Assembly: GCF_964340395.1 (NCBI RefSeq) | Contig: NC_135570.1 | Location: forward strand, 16,857,822 to 16,900,321 | Direction of reading: 5' to 3' | DNA: 42,500 bases | DNA from: Glandiceps talaboti | Taxonomy: Eukaryota > Hemichordata > Enteropneusta > Spengelidae | Shown here: in pieces, positions 21,773 to 32,656 of the stretch | How positions within the stretch are numbered: position 1 is the first letter of the stretch | How the letters are laid out: every line of letters starts with the position of its first letter | Made by a program: the position numbers and the translations under genes | The notes under the pieces: model-generated | What the model saw: only the letters and a program-made list of their open reading frames with translations | The model's database searches: none | What the model was told of the DNA's origin: nothing

Positions 21773-24700
21773 ATTTTAGACTATGATGTCACGATTTCCT
21801 GTATTTTAGTTAGACTATGATGTCATGATTTCATGTATTTTAGTTGTCACGATTTCATGTATGTTAGTTAGTCTATGATGTCACGATTTCATGTATGTTA
21901 GTTAGTCTATGATGTCATGATTTCATGTATGTTAGTTAGTCTATGATGTCACGATTTCCTGTATTTTAGTTAGTCTATGATGTCACGATTTCCTGTATTT
22001 TAGTTAGACTATGATGTCATGATTTCATGTATTTTAGTTAGACTATGATGTCATGATTTCATGTATTTTAGTTAGTCTATGATGTCATGATTTCATGTAT
22101 TTTAGTTAGTCTATGATGTCATGATTTCATGTATTTTAGTTAGTCTATGATGTCACGATTTCATGTATGTTAGTTAGTCTATGATGTCATGATTTCATGT
22201 ATTTTAGTTAGTCTATGATGTCATGATTTCCTGTATTTTAGTTAGTCCATGATGTCACGATTTCATGTATGTTAGTTAGACTATGATGTCACGATTTCAT
22301 GTATGTTAGTTAGACTATGATGTCACGATTTCATGTATGTTAGTTGTCACGATTTCCTGTATGTTAGTTAGTCTATGATGTCACGATTTCATGTATTTTA
22401 GTTGTCACGATTTCATGTATGTTAGTTAGTCTATGATGTCATGATTTCATGTATTTTAGTTGTCACGATTTCCTGTATTTTAGTTAGTCTATGATGTCAT
22501 GATTTCATGTATTTTAGTTGTCACGATTTCCTGTATGTTAGTTAGACTATGATGTCATGATTTCATGTATTTTAGTTGTCACGATTTCCTGTATTTTAGT
22601 TAGTCTATGATGTCATGATTTCCTATATTTTAGTTAGTCTATGATGTCACGATTTCCTGTATGTTAGTTAGTCTATGATGTCACGATTTCCTGTATGTTA
22701 GTTAGTCTATGATGTCATGATTTCATGTATTTTAGTTAGTCTATGATGTCATGATTTCATGTATTTTAGTTAGTCTATGATGTCACGATTTCATGTATTT
22801 TAGTTGTCACGATTTCATGTATGTTAGTTAGTCCATGATGTCACGATTTCATGTATGTTAGTTAGACTATGATGTCATGATTTCCTGTATTTTAGTTAGT
22901 CTATGATGTCATGATTTCCTGTATTTTAGTTAGTCTATGATGTCATGATTTCCTGTATGTTAGTTAGACTATGATGTCATGATTTCATGTATTTTAGTTA
23001 GTCTATGATGTCACGATTTCATGTATTTTAGTTGTCACGATTTCCTGTATGTTAGTTAGTCTATGATGTCATGATTTCATGTATTTTAGTTGTCACGATT
23101 TCCTGTATTTTAGTTAGTCTATGATGTCACGATTTCCTATATTTTAGTTAGTCCATGATGTCACGATTTCCTGTATGTTAGTTAGACTATGATGTCATGA
23201 TTTCCTGTATTTTAGTTGTCACGATTTCATGTATTTTAGTTAGTCTATGATGTCATGTTTTCCTGTATTTTAGTTAGTCTATGATGTCACGATTTCATGT
23301 ATGTTAGTTAGACTATGATGTCATGATTTCCTGTATTTTAGTTGTCACGATTTCCTGTATGTTAGTTAGTCTATGATGTCACGATTTCATGTATTTTAGT
23401 TAGTCTATGATGTCACGATTTCCTGTATTTTAGTTAGACTATGATGTCATGATTTCATGTATTTTAGTTAGTCTATGATGTCACGATTTCCTGTACTTTA
23501 GTTAGTCTATGATGTCACGATTTCATGTATTTTAGTTAGTCTATGATGTCACGATTTCCTGTATGTTAGTTAGACTATGATGTCATGTTTTCCTATATTT
23601 TAGTTAGTCTATGATGTCACGATTTCCTGTATGTTAGTTAGACTATGATGTCATGATTTCATGTATTTTAGTTAGTCTATGATGTCACGATTTCCTGTAC
23701 TTTAGTTAGTCTATGATGTCACGATTTCATGTATTTTAGTTAGTCTATGATGTCACGATTTCCTGTATGTTAGTTAGACTATGATGTCATGTTTTCCTAT
23801 ATTTTAGTTAGACTATGATGTCATGATTTCCTGTATTTTAGTTGTCACGATTTCCTGTATTTTAGTTAGTCTATGATGTCACGATTTCCTGTATGTTAGT
23901 TAGTCTATGATGTCACGATTTCATGTATGTTAGTTAGACTATGATGTCATGATTTCCTGTATTTTAGTTAGTCTATGATGTCACGATTTCCTGTATTTTA
24001 GTTGTCACGATTTCCTGTATTTTAGTTAATCTATGATGTCATGATTTCCTGTATTTTAGTTAGACTATGATGTCATGATTTCCTGTATTTTAGTTAGTCC
24101 ATGATGTCACGATTTCCTGTATTTTAGTTAGACTATGATGTCATGATTTCCTGTATTTTAGTTAGTCTATGATGTCATGATTTCCTGTATTTTAGTTAGA
24201 CTATGATGTCACGATTTCCTGTATTTTAGTTAGTCTATGATGTCACGATTTCCTGTATGTTAGTTAGTCTATGATGTCATGATTTCCTGTATTTTAGTTA
24301 GACTATGATGTCATGATTTCCTGTATTTTAGTTAGACTATGATGTCATGATTTCCTGTATTTTAGTTAGTCTATGATGTCATGATTTCCTGTATGTTAGT
24401 TAGTCTATGATGTCATGATTTCCTGTATTTTAGTTAGACTATGATGTCACGATTACATGTATGTTAGTTAGTCTATGATGTCACGATTTCATGTATTTTA
24501 GTTAGACTATGATGTGACGATTTCATGTATGTTAGTTAGTCTATGATGTCATGATTTCCTGTATTTTAGTTAGTCTATGATGTCACGATTTCCTGTATGT
24601 TAGTTAGTCTATGATGTCATGATTTCCTGTATTTTAGTTAGTCTATGATGTCATGATTTCCTGTATGTTAGTTAGTCTATGATGTCATGATTTCCTGTAT

Positions 24701-24912
24701 TTTAGTTAGTCTATGATGTCATGATTTCCTGTATTTTAGTTAGTCTATGATGTCATGATTTCCTGTATGTTAGTTAGTCCATGATGTCACGATTTCCTGT
24801 ATTTTAGTTGTCACGATTTCCTGTATTTTAGTTAGACTATGATGTCATGATTTCCTGAGTTTTAGTTAGGCTATGATGTCACGATTTCCTGTATTTTAGT
24901 TAGTCTATGATA
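21773..24912. repeat. 35-bp / 25-bp dimorphic minisatellite array
   Basis: The long unit is TAGTTAGTCTATGATGTCAC followed by GATTTCCTGTATTTT. A short form lacks ten bases (AGTCTATGAT), giving TAGTTGTCACGATTTCCTG and so on; it recurs at scattered places such as 21843, 22343, 22403, 22460, 22800 and 24000. Other switching sites are CAC/CAT, CCTG/CATG, TTTT/GTTA, and AGTCTA/AGACTA/AGTCCA. There are roughly 90 units. The flanks carry similar 15-bp words (TCTTCAATTCTTCCT at 21727, TCTTCAATTCTTTCT at 24961). Confidence 0.96.
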
Positions 24913-25305
24913 CCATGGTGTCCTATATTGCTGTGTTTAATCAATTGATATTTCAATATCTCTTCAATTCTTTCTGTGTTCGACTTTAAGATTGCTAGCT
25001 ATACCTTAAGCTACAAGCGAGTCGAATTGTTCATTGCTACTGTTCCAAAGTTTCACAGTTAATTCTCATTACTATTCATCATCCAAATGATCGTCTCTGT
25101 CTGTTTAAATCACTACAATACTTTGCCATAGGACAACCCCCTGATGGTAATCCATTTCTATTGACAGTCTGTCTCAAGGAGTGCCGGCCAGCTAACACCG
25201 GCGTTTTCTCTACAAATAGGAGTTAAACTTTATGTCTTTAGAAACAACGAAGCCATTAACCTCAAAAATTATTAAGATTGTATCTAACCCCTTATTGACT
25301 TTCCT
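24913..25305. other. Unique segment between the 35-bp array and its island
   Basis: Non-repetitive sequence whose last 33 bp (25273-25305) is repeated at 25527-25559 on the far side of a small satellite island. Includes a short GCCGG/CCGGC symmetric pair near 25183-25202. No gene seen. Confidence 0.6.
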
Positions 25306-25559
25306 CTATTTTAGTTAGTCTATGATGTCACGATTTCCTGTATTTTAGTTAGACTATGATGTCACGATTTCATGTATTTTAGTTAGTCTATGATGTCACA
25401 ATTTCCTGTATTTTTATGTTATTCTATGATGTCACGATTTCCTGTATTTTAGTTAGACTATGATGTCACGATTTCATGTATTTTAGTTAGTCTATGATGT
25501 CATGATTTCCTGTATTTTAGTTAGTCTAAGATTGTATCTAACCCCTTATTGACTTTTCT
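25273..25559. repeat. 33-bp direct repeats bracketing a 35-bp-satellite island
   Basis: The sequence TAAGATTGTATCTAACCCCT and its continuation TATTGACTTTCCT occur at 25273-25305 and 25527-25559, differing at one base. Between them (25306-25526) lie about six units of the 35-bp satellite, separated by about 0.4 kb from the main array. The arrangement resembles a satellite fragment inserted with a duplicated target, or a template-switch event. Confidence 0.85.
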
Positions 25560-26083
25560 TATATCTTGAGGTTAACCACAAAGCAACGCATCAGGCAATA
25601 ACTTTTGATAGTTGTGAACACCCAAACCCCACCCCTTTTTATGCTAATATGTTTCATCAGTCAAGTCGATGTAATTCAACATAAAATAAAATCAAAGTAA
25701 AAAAACTTGTATAGCTCCAAAATCCAAAAATTAAAGGTTCAGAGGCGCTTCAAAAATACAAAATTTAAAAATTTTCCAAAACCACCATCTTAAAATACAA
25801 AAAACTAATAATAACAGAACTACATTTACTATAAAAGACAAAAATTGTGTTCAAAATTAAAAACTTAAAAAGAGTTGTAAAGTTCAGCAATTGTTCAAAA
25901 ACTGACGAGAGTAATTACTGCAACAGTAATAAAGGTCAAATACCATGCATGGAATTCAAATTGACATGAATTTAACAAGTAAGATTCTTTAAAAAGGTAA
26001 GTCTTGACACTTCGCTTACGGGAGGATACTGGTTTACGTTGTTTGCCATAGGCTCGTATCATATTTCCAGTGCTGCAGTCTTG
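25560..26083. other. Unique AT-rich spacer
   Basis: About 520 bp of AT-rich DNA. The plus strand has one strong-looking 5' splice word, AAG followed by GTAAGT, near 25995-26003, but no upstream open exon with an acceptor supports it. A minus-strand 81-codon frame (25895-26140) starts with GTG and runs into the 47-bp array; not called as a gene. Confidence 0.5.
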
Positions 26084-29000
26084 AATCTCCAACTGATTAT
26101 CTAAGGGCTTAAAGTTATTGTCAAGTGTGTAATCTCCCACCCCCCCCCCCCACTGATTATCTCAGGGCTTAAAGTTATTGTCAAGTGTGTAATCTCCCAC
26201 CCCCCACTGATTATCTAAGGGCTTAAAGTTATTGTCTAGTGTGTAATCTCCCACTGATTATCTAAGGGCTTAAAGTTATTGTCAAGTGTGTAATCTCCCA
26301 CTGATTATATAAGGGCTTAAAGTTATTGTCAAGTGTGTAATCTCCCACTGATTATATAAGGGCTTAAAGTTATTGTCAAGTGTGTAATCTCCCACTGATT
26401 ATATAAGGGCTTAAAGTTATTGTCAAGTGTGTAATCTCCCACTGATTATATAAGGGCTTAATGTTATTGTCAAGTGTGTAATCTCCCACTGATTATCTAA
26501 GGGCTTAAAGTTATTGTCAAGTGTGTAATCTCCCACTGATTATATAAGGGCTTAAAGTTATTGTCTAGTGTGTAATCTCCCACTGATTATATAAGGGCTT
26601 AAAGTTATTGTCAAGTGTGTAATCTCCCACTGATTATATAAGGGCTTAAAGTTATTGTCAAGTGTGTAATCTCCCACTGATTATCTAAGGGCTTAAAGTT
26701 ATTGTCAAGTGTGTAATCTCCCACTGATTATATAAGGGCTTAAAGTTATTGTCAAGTGTGTAATCCCCCACTGGTTATCTAAGGGCTTAAAGTTATTGTC
26801 AAGTGTGTAATCCCCCACTGGTTATCTAAGGGCTTAAAGTTATTGTCAAGTGCGTAATCCCCCACTGATTATCTAAGGGCTTAAAGTTATTGTCAAGTGT
26901 GTAATCTCCAACTGATTATCTAAGGGCTTAAAGTTATTGTCTAGTGTGTAATCCCCCACTGATTATCTAAGGGCTTAAAGTTATTGTCAAGTGTGTAATC
27001 TCCCACTGATTATATAAGGGCTTAAAGTTATTGTCAAGTGTGTAATCTCCCACTGGTTATATAAGGGCTTAAAGTCATTGTCAAGTGTGTAATCTCCCAC
27101 TGATTATCTAAGGGCTTAAAGTTATTGTCTAATGTGTAATCCACCACTGATTATCTAAGGGCTTAAAGTCATTGTCAAGTGTGTAATCTCCCACTGATTA
27201 TCTAAGGGTTTAAAGTTATTGTCAAGTGTGTAATCTCCCACTGATTATCTAAGGGCTTAAAGTTATTGTCAAGTGTGTAATCTCCCACTGATTATATAAG
27301 GGCTTAAAGTTATTGTCTAGTGTGTAATCTCCCACTGATTATCTAAGGGCTTAAAGTTATTGTCAAGTGTGTAATCTCCCACTGATTATCTAAGGGCTTA
27401 AAGTTATTGTCAAGTGTGTAATCTCCCACTGATTATCTAAGGGCTTAAAGTTATTGTCAAGTGTGTAATCTCCCACTGATTATATAAGGGTTTAAAGTTA
27501 TTGTCAAGTGTGTAATCCCCCACTGATTATATAAGGGCTTAAAGTTATTGTCAAGTGTGTAATCTCCCACTGATTATCTAAGGGCTTTAAGTTATTGTCA
27601 AGTGCGTAATCCCCCACTGGTTATCTAAGGGCTTAAAGTCATTGTCAAGTGTGTAATCTCCCACTGATTATCTAAGGGCTTAAAGTTATTGTCAAGTGTG
27701 TAATCCCCCACTGGTTATCTAAGGGCTTAACGTTATTATCAGGTGTGTAATCTCCCACTGATTATCTAAGGGCTTAAAGTTATTGTTAAGTGTGTAATCC
27801 CCCACTGATTATCTAAGGGCTTAAAGTTATTGTCAAGTGTGTAATCTCCAACTGATTATCTAAGGGCTTAACGTTATTGTCTAGTGTGTAATCCCCCACT
27901 GATTATCTAAGGGCTTAAAGTTATTGTCAAGTGTGTAATCTCCCACTGATTATATAAGGGCTTAAAGTTATTGTCAAGTGTGTAATCTCCCACTGGTTAT
28001 ATAAGGGCTTAAAGTCATTGTCAAGTGTGTAATCTCCCACTGATTATCTAAGGGCTTAAAGTTATTGTCTAATGTGTAATCCACCACTGATTATCTAAGG
28101 GCTTAAAGTCATTGTCAAGTGTGTAATCTCCCACTGATTATCTAAGGGTTTAAAGTTATTGTCAAGTGTGTAATCTCCCACTGATTATCTAAGGGCTTAA
28201 AGTTATTGTCAAGTGTGTAATCTCCCACTGATTATATAAGGGCTTAAAGTTATTGTCTAGTGTGTAATCTCCCACTGATTATCTAAGGGCTTAAAGTTAT
28301 TGTCAAGTGTGTAATCTCCCACTGATTATCTAAGGGCTTAAAGTTATTGTCAAGTGTGTAATCTCCCACTGATTATCTAAGGGCTTAAAGTTATTGTCAA
28401 GTGTGTAATCTCCCACTGATTATATAAGGGTTTAAAGTTATTGTCAAGTGTGTAATCCCCCACTGATTATATAAGGGCTTAAAGTTATTGTCAAGTGTGT
28501 AATCTCCCACTGATTATCTAAGGGCTTTAAGTTATTGTCAAGTGCGTAATCCCCCACTGGTTATCTAAGGGCTTAAAGTCATTGTCAAGTGTGTAATCTC
28601 CCACTGATTATCTAAGGGCTTAAAGTTATTGTCAAGTGTGTAATCCCCCACTGGTTATCTAAGGGCTTAACGTTATTATCAGGTGTGTAATCTCCCACTG
28701 ATTATCTAAGGGCTTAAAGTTATTGTTAAGTGTGTAATCCCCCACTGATTATCTAAGGGCTTAAAGTTATTGTCAAGTGTGTAATCTCCCACTGGTTATA
28801 TAAGGGCTTAAAGTCATTGTCAAGTGTGTAATCTCCCACTGATTATCTAAGGGTTTAAAGTTATTGTCTAATGTGTAATCCACCACTGATTATCTAAGGG
28901 CTTAAAGTTATTGTCTAATGTGTAATCCACCACTGATTATCTAAGGGCTTAAAGTCATTGTCAAGTGTGTAATCTCCCACTGATTATCTAAGGGCTTAAA
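26084..29000. repeat. 47-bp minisatellite array, about 62 units
   Basis: The unit is CCACTGATTATCTAAGGGCT, then TAAAGTTATTGTCAAGTGTG, then TAATCTC. Variants include TATCTAA/TATATAA, GATTAT/GGTTAT, CAAGTG/CTAGTG/CTAATG, and TCTCCC/TCCCCC/TCCACC. The first junction contains an expanded C run at about 26139-26151. A block of 20 units (940 bp) is duplicated in tandem, about 26856-27795 and 27796-28735, with very few differences. The array ends at TTAAAGTTA where a different element begins. Confidence 0.97.
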
Positions 29001-29295
29001 GTTAAAGGGGTCATTCAAAAACTGGGGAGTGAAGGGCGGGGGGCTACTCAAAATAGCAGAAAGCAGTCTTTTAGTCCATGAATTTCAAAAATCTTTTTTT
29101 AGAAACCCTCCCGTACCCACCCCCACTTGGCTCCCTCAAACTATGATTCAACTAATACCACCTTATTTCAAATTTTACTAACTACTTTGGGAATAAACTG
29201 CATTCATTGTTACCCCGTCCCCTTGAAATATGCTACATCCATCATGTTATAAGGTAATTCAAATTCAAAATTAAAAGTTTGATATTGTATGTATG

Positions 29296-29326
<31 letters not shown>

Positions 29327-29620
29327 GTATGTATGTATGTATGTATGTGCGTGCATACACATGCATGTGTGTGTGTTGTATGTGGTGTTTCAATGGAACA
29401 CTCAACCTCAATTTGTATAATGTTTGTAGCGACATTAATAGTTATTATAATATGATTGTAAAATGGTGGTGGTGGGGATATGAAAAGATTTTGTGTCAAG
29501 GAGGGTGGTTACGAAAATATTTCAAGCCAGGTGGGGTGGTCACTCAAATTTTGTGGATTTTCAAAGCAATTCCTCCGACCCAACCCCCCCCCCCCTGTCG
29601 TAAATAACGACGGCTCCCTA
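29001..29620. mobile_element. Putative non-autonomous interspersed element
   Basis: Begins with GGGGTCATTCAAAAACTGGG, contains further GGTCACTCAAATTTTGTGG-like segments (near 29538), a C-run preceded by CCTCCGACCC, and ends with GTAAATAACGACGGCTCCCT. Repeated GGTCA(T/C)TCAAA words followed by C-rich and TAAATAACGAC ends suggest a short dispersed element rather than unique DNA. No coding capacity and no clear terminal inverted repeats. A tetranucleotide run sits in its middle. This is pattern inference; family unknown. Confidence 0.4.
29287..29380. repeat. (GTAT)n and (GT)n microsatellites
   Basis: About 60 bp of TATG/GTAT tetranucleotides with one interruption (TAAG), then a short alternating purine-pyrimidine stretch with GT dinucleotides (about 29347-29378). 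Frames reading poly-Tyr-Val-Cys-Met are artefacts. Confidence 0.95.
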
Positions 29621-30390
29621 AAATACGTTCTTGGCTTTGATCGCTACGTAGTCACTCCCTTATGTCCTAATCCTTCGCATGTAACATAATAACGATAGTT
29701 TGATAAACCAGTTTTGAACTGAACACATTGGATTGTTTGATTGGCAAGAGATTTCGACAGTGACAACGTAGCGGGTGAGAAAAGGCTTAATGTTTTACGT
29801 ATTTTTGACATGTTATATGCTAGATGGTCATAACCGGATTTGACATTGTGAAAGCAAAATCAAAAATTCTTAGAAATGAGATATGATCTCAATGTTTAGA
29901 CGATCCTGAAAATTTACTATATGGTACAAAATTGATCGCAAGTTACTCACGACCTACCGTTTTATGTATACAATATTTAATTTCGTTATATCTATCAGTC
30001 CTTTTCAAACTGACAATGAAGTTGTTAAATACCAAAGATGGTCAACAGCATCTATCCATGAACACTTTTCTTACAGTAGATGTAAAATTATTGTTACGGC
30101 AACTATCTAACTGAAGGACGAATACCTGCAAAGTAGACATACCAATCACTGTATCTAAATAAATGGTGAACATTGTAAGAACTAGATGTTTGGCGATCAC
30201 GAGCCAGTATAATGAAGAAAGTACAAATCCACAGTGAAATAAATATATCAGGCAATACATAGGATACGTCATGTACAATATGAAACACCTATAAACAGTA
30301 TGACTCCAAGACATAGCATGAAAGAGGAAAAGGAAAAGAATACAAATGTTAAAATGGATTGTGTTTGTTGCTATTGAATAACCTTTTTAA
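29621..30390. other. Unique region around the candidate exon
   Basis: Non-repetitive DNA between the putative element and the 27-30-bp array. Apart from the minus-strand exon candidate, no motif, RNA gene or complete open frame is supported. A 60-codon plus frame at 29932-30114 has no recognisable features. Confidence 0.5.
30126..30288 (-). CDS. Candidate internal exon of an unrecognised membrane protein
   Basis: On the minus strand a 163-bp segment is open in one frame. It encodes VFHIVHDVSYVLPDIFISLW, then ICTFFIILARDRQTSSSYNV, then HHLFRYSDWYVYFAG. Positions about 12-28 form a likely transmembrane helix followed by the charged ARDRQ. An in-frame stop (TAG) directly upstream doubles as a possible 3' splice site (TTTATAG at 30295-30289), with a TTCTTTTCCTTTTCCTCTTT tract about 30 bp further upstream. 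The downstream edge CAG followed by GTATTC (30128-30120) fits a 5' splice site. I do not recognise the family. A second, overlapping minus frame (30042-30314) is hydrophobic but has no better support. The exon call is inference from splice words and protein-like composition; no neighbouring exon was found in the window. Confidence 0.33.
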
Positions 30391-31050
30391 CTATATAACA
30401 ACTTATCATCTCGCAGAGTCCATATGACAACTTGTGATCTCACAGTCTATATAACAACTTGTCATCTCACAGTCTATATAACAACTTGCCATCTCACAGA
30501 GTCTATATAACAACTTGTCATCTCACAGTCTGTATAACAACTTGTCATCTCACAGTCTATATAACAACTTGTCATCTCACAGTTTATATAACAACTTGTC
30601 ATCTCACAGTCTATATAACAACTTGTCATCTCACAGGGTCTATATAACAACTTGTCATCTGACAGTCTATATAACAACTTGTGATCTCACAGAATCTGTA
30701 TAACAACTTGTCATCTCACAGTCTATATAACAACTTGTCATCTGACAGAGTCTATATAACAACTTGTCATCTCACAGAATCTGTATAACAACTTGTCATC
30801 TCACAGAGTCTATATAACAACTTGTCATCTCACAGAATCTGTATAACAACTTGTCATCTCACAGTCTGTATAACAACTTGTCATCTCACAGAGTCTATAT
30901 AACAACTTGTCATCTCACAGTTTATATAACAACTTGTCATCTCACAGAGTCTGTATAACAACTTGTCATCTCACAAAGTCTGTATAACAACTTGTCATCT
31001 CACAGAGTCTGTATAACAACTTGTCATCTCACAGTCTATATAACAACTTC
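30391..31050. repeat. 27-30-bp minisatellite array, about 23 units
   Basis: The core is CTATATAACAACTTGTCATC followed by TCACAG. Units differ in length by the presence or absence of a short AGAG/AGAA insert before TCTATATA or TCTGTATA. Length dimorphism is interspersed rather than clustered. Ends abruptly at ACAACTT (31044-31050), where a non-repeat segment begins. Confidence 0.95.
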
Positions 31051-31735
31051 TAAAAATGCTGTTTCATTTTAAAATAAAAATCACTTCCGCGTTATACTGT
31101 TGAGCGTCGTATCACGCACCTCTCCGATAACTGCAATGCGGTTGTTCATATGTCATTGTCAGCCTTAACTTTATCATCCAATCAGAGTGCGCGTTTGCTC
31201 AGTATTATGACGTAATGTTTACTATTTGCATATCACTCAGTGACATATTCAAACTTACAACCTTCAGCTGAAAAATGAGTGCGTCTTTGTTTTGAGTACT
31301 GTAATCCAGAAATGTATAGAAATGTTCGTGATATGCTTTGTTGTTCTAATTAAGCAAAAACTGCACCCTCTGTGGCAGTAATGTTGATATCCTTCATAAA
31401 TTTAGGAATTCATGTTTACGATCGCGTGACGACCGTGCATTCGCCGTCATCGCCGTTCTGTGTGGAATTTTTGACTATTTCCCTGTGACATGAAAAGTAA
31501 AGTTCAAAGATTTGTTACAATTTATACAACTGTGATATTTTGTTCAGTTGACAACAAATTTGGCATCGGAAATGCTGTTTATAGCTGGATTTCTAGTTGT
31601 CTGCTAGGTTTGTTTACAAGGGGACGTGCAGTGATCACGTGATACAACAAGCAAAAATACGGCTGGTGAAAAATATGCCTGCATATCTGCAGGGCTCTCG
31701 ACCAATCAGAATGCGAGATTGGTGACAGGTGACGT
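31051..31735. mobile_element. 685-bp insert interrupting the 27-30-bp array (MITE-like?)
   Basis: Satellite-related sequence resumes at 31736, so this unique block interrupts the array. ACAACT occurs at both borders (31044 and 31735), compatible with a short target duplication but also part of the satellite unit. Near the left third are CCAATCAG (31178-31185), TGACGTAA (31208-31215) and the octamer ATTTGCAT (31224-31231); near the right end CCAATCAG (31702-31709) and TGACGT (31730-31735) recur with similar spacing. No open frame of note and no clear terminal inverted repeat. Mobile origin is inference. Confidence 0.4.
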
Positions 31736-31780
31736 ACAACTGGTGATCTCAGAGTCTATAACTGGTGATCTCACAAATGT
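31736..31780. repeat. Divergent trailing units of the 27-30-bp array
   Basis: Two degenerate copies, CAACTGGTGATCTCAGAGTC and TATAACTGGTGATCTCACAA, match the array unit with GG in place of TG and other changes. They mark the far side of the interrupted array. Confidence 0.75.
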
Positions 31781-32488
31781 CACTGCCTCGCAAAAACAGT
31801 TACGTTTCCACTATCATGTCCATGCTGTATTTGAATCTAATAACCTGTTATTCATTTCCATCAACTAGTAACAGTTACAAAGTACTATTGTCCATATTTC
31901 AACCACGATGAATTCTGAGTCCGACTCGGCGTCTAGTTACATTTGCTATCTCTATGTTCAACACCTCTAACTTTAACATTTTAACCTCTGCTGCTGTATA
32001 ACTGATAACAAAAACTATCAAAAACTGAAAGTTCCAAACAATAAGCCAACCCAAACTTTACTGTGTTGAAACGTATATAGTTGAATTGTTAAAGACCCAG
32101 TTCAGATTAGGATTAAAATGTAGGTGTGAAAAACAGTTGTTTGTCTGAAAAAGTTGGTCCAAATCAAAAGACTAATCCCACGTAATCCTTATGACTCCAC
32201 TGATAAGATAACACTAATGCGACGGATTGAAACGTAGTCCTTTAAATAGTCGATCGACTTGGGTTTATGACAAAAGATATAATAGTGTTTTGTCTACAAA
32301 ATTTACAAACCAGGATTTCAATCTCAGGTTACACCGTTTGAGTTAGTTTATCAGTTGGGCCATAACGATTAGCTAGGATTGTTCAATTGTCCTTGGCAAA
32401 ACATTTCTATCTTTGCAACCCTAAATTTTAATCGTGAAACCCGAACCGGACCTAAAATCACTCGCTTCAAATATACTCGACTTTCTCA
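31781..32488. other. Unique spacer, no gene seen
   Basis: About 700 bp of AT-rich sequence with no long open frame, no recognisable protein motif and no RNA gene that I can support. Confidence 0.55.
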
Positions 32489-32630
32489 ACTTTAGGTTCT
32501 AAAAATGGAGTTTCTGTCTACAGAAACCGAAATGACGACGAGGTCTAACGAACTTTAGGTTCTAAAAATGGAGTTTATGTCTACAGAAACCGAAATGACG
32601 ACGAGGTCTAGCAAACTTTAGGTAATAAGA
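32489..32630. repeat. 63-bp tandem duplication
   Basis: Two full units beginning ACTTTAGGTTCTAAAAATGG (at 32489 and 32552) and a short third start at 32615. Units contain CTACAGAAACCGAAATGACG and end ACGAGGTCTA. The two copies differ at only one or two bases, so the duplication is young. Confidence 0.93.
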
Positions 32631-32656
32631 GAACGAAACAGACCACAGCTAACTTA

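Noticed and set aside
25895-26140. 81-codon minus-strand frame
   Set aside because: Starts with GTG inside the first 47-bp repeat unit; no recognisable domain or convincing splice pair.
32520-32612. Ribozyme-like boxes (CCGAAAT, GACGACGAG) in the 63-bp repeat
   Set aside because: The order and sequence do not match the hammerhead core, and stems are not formed.
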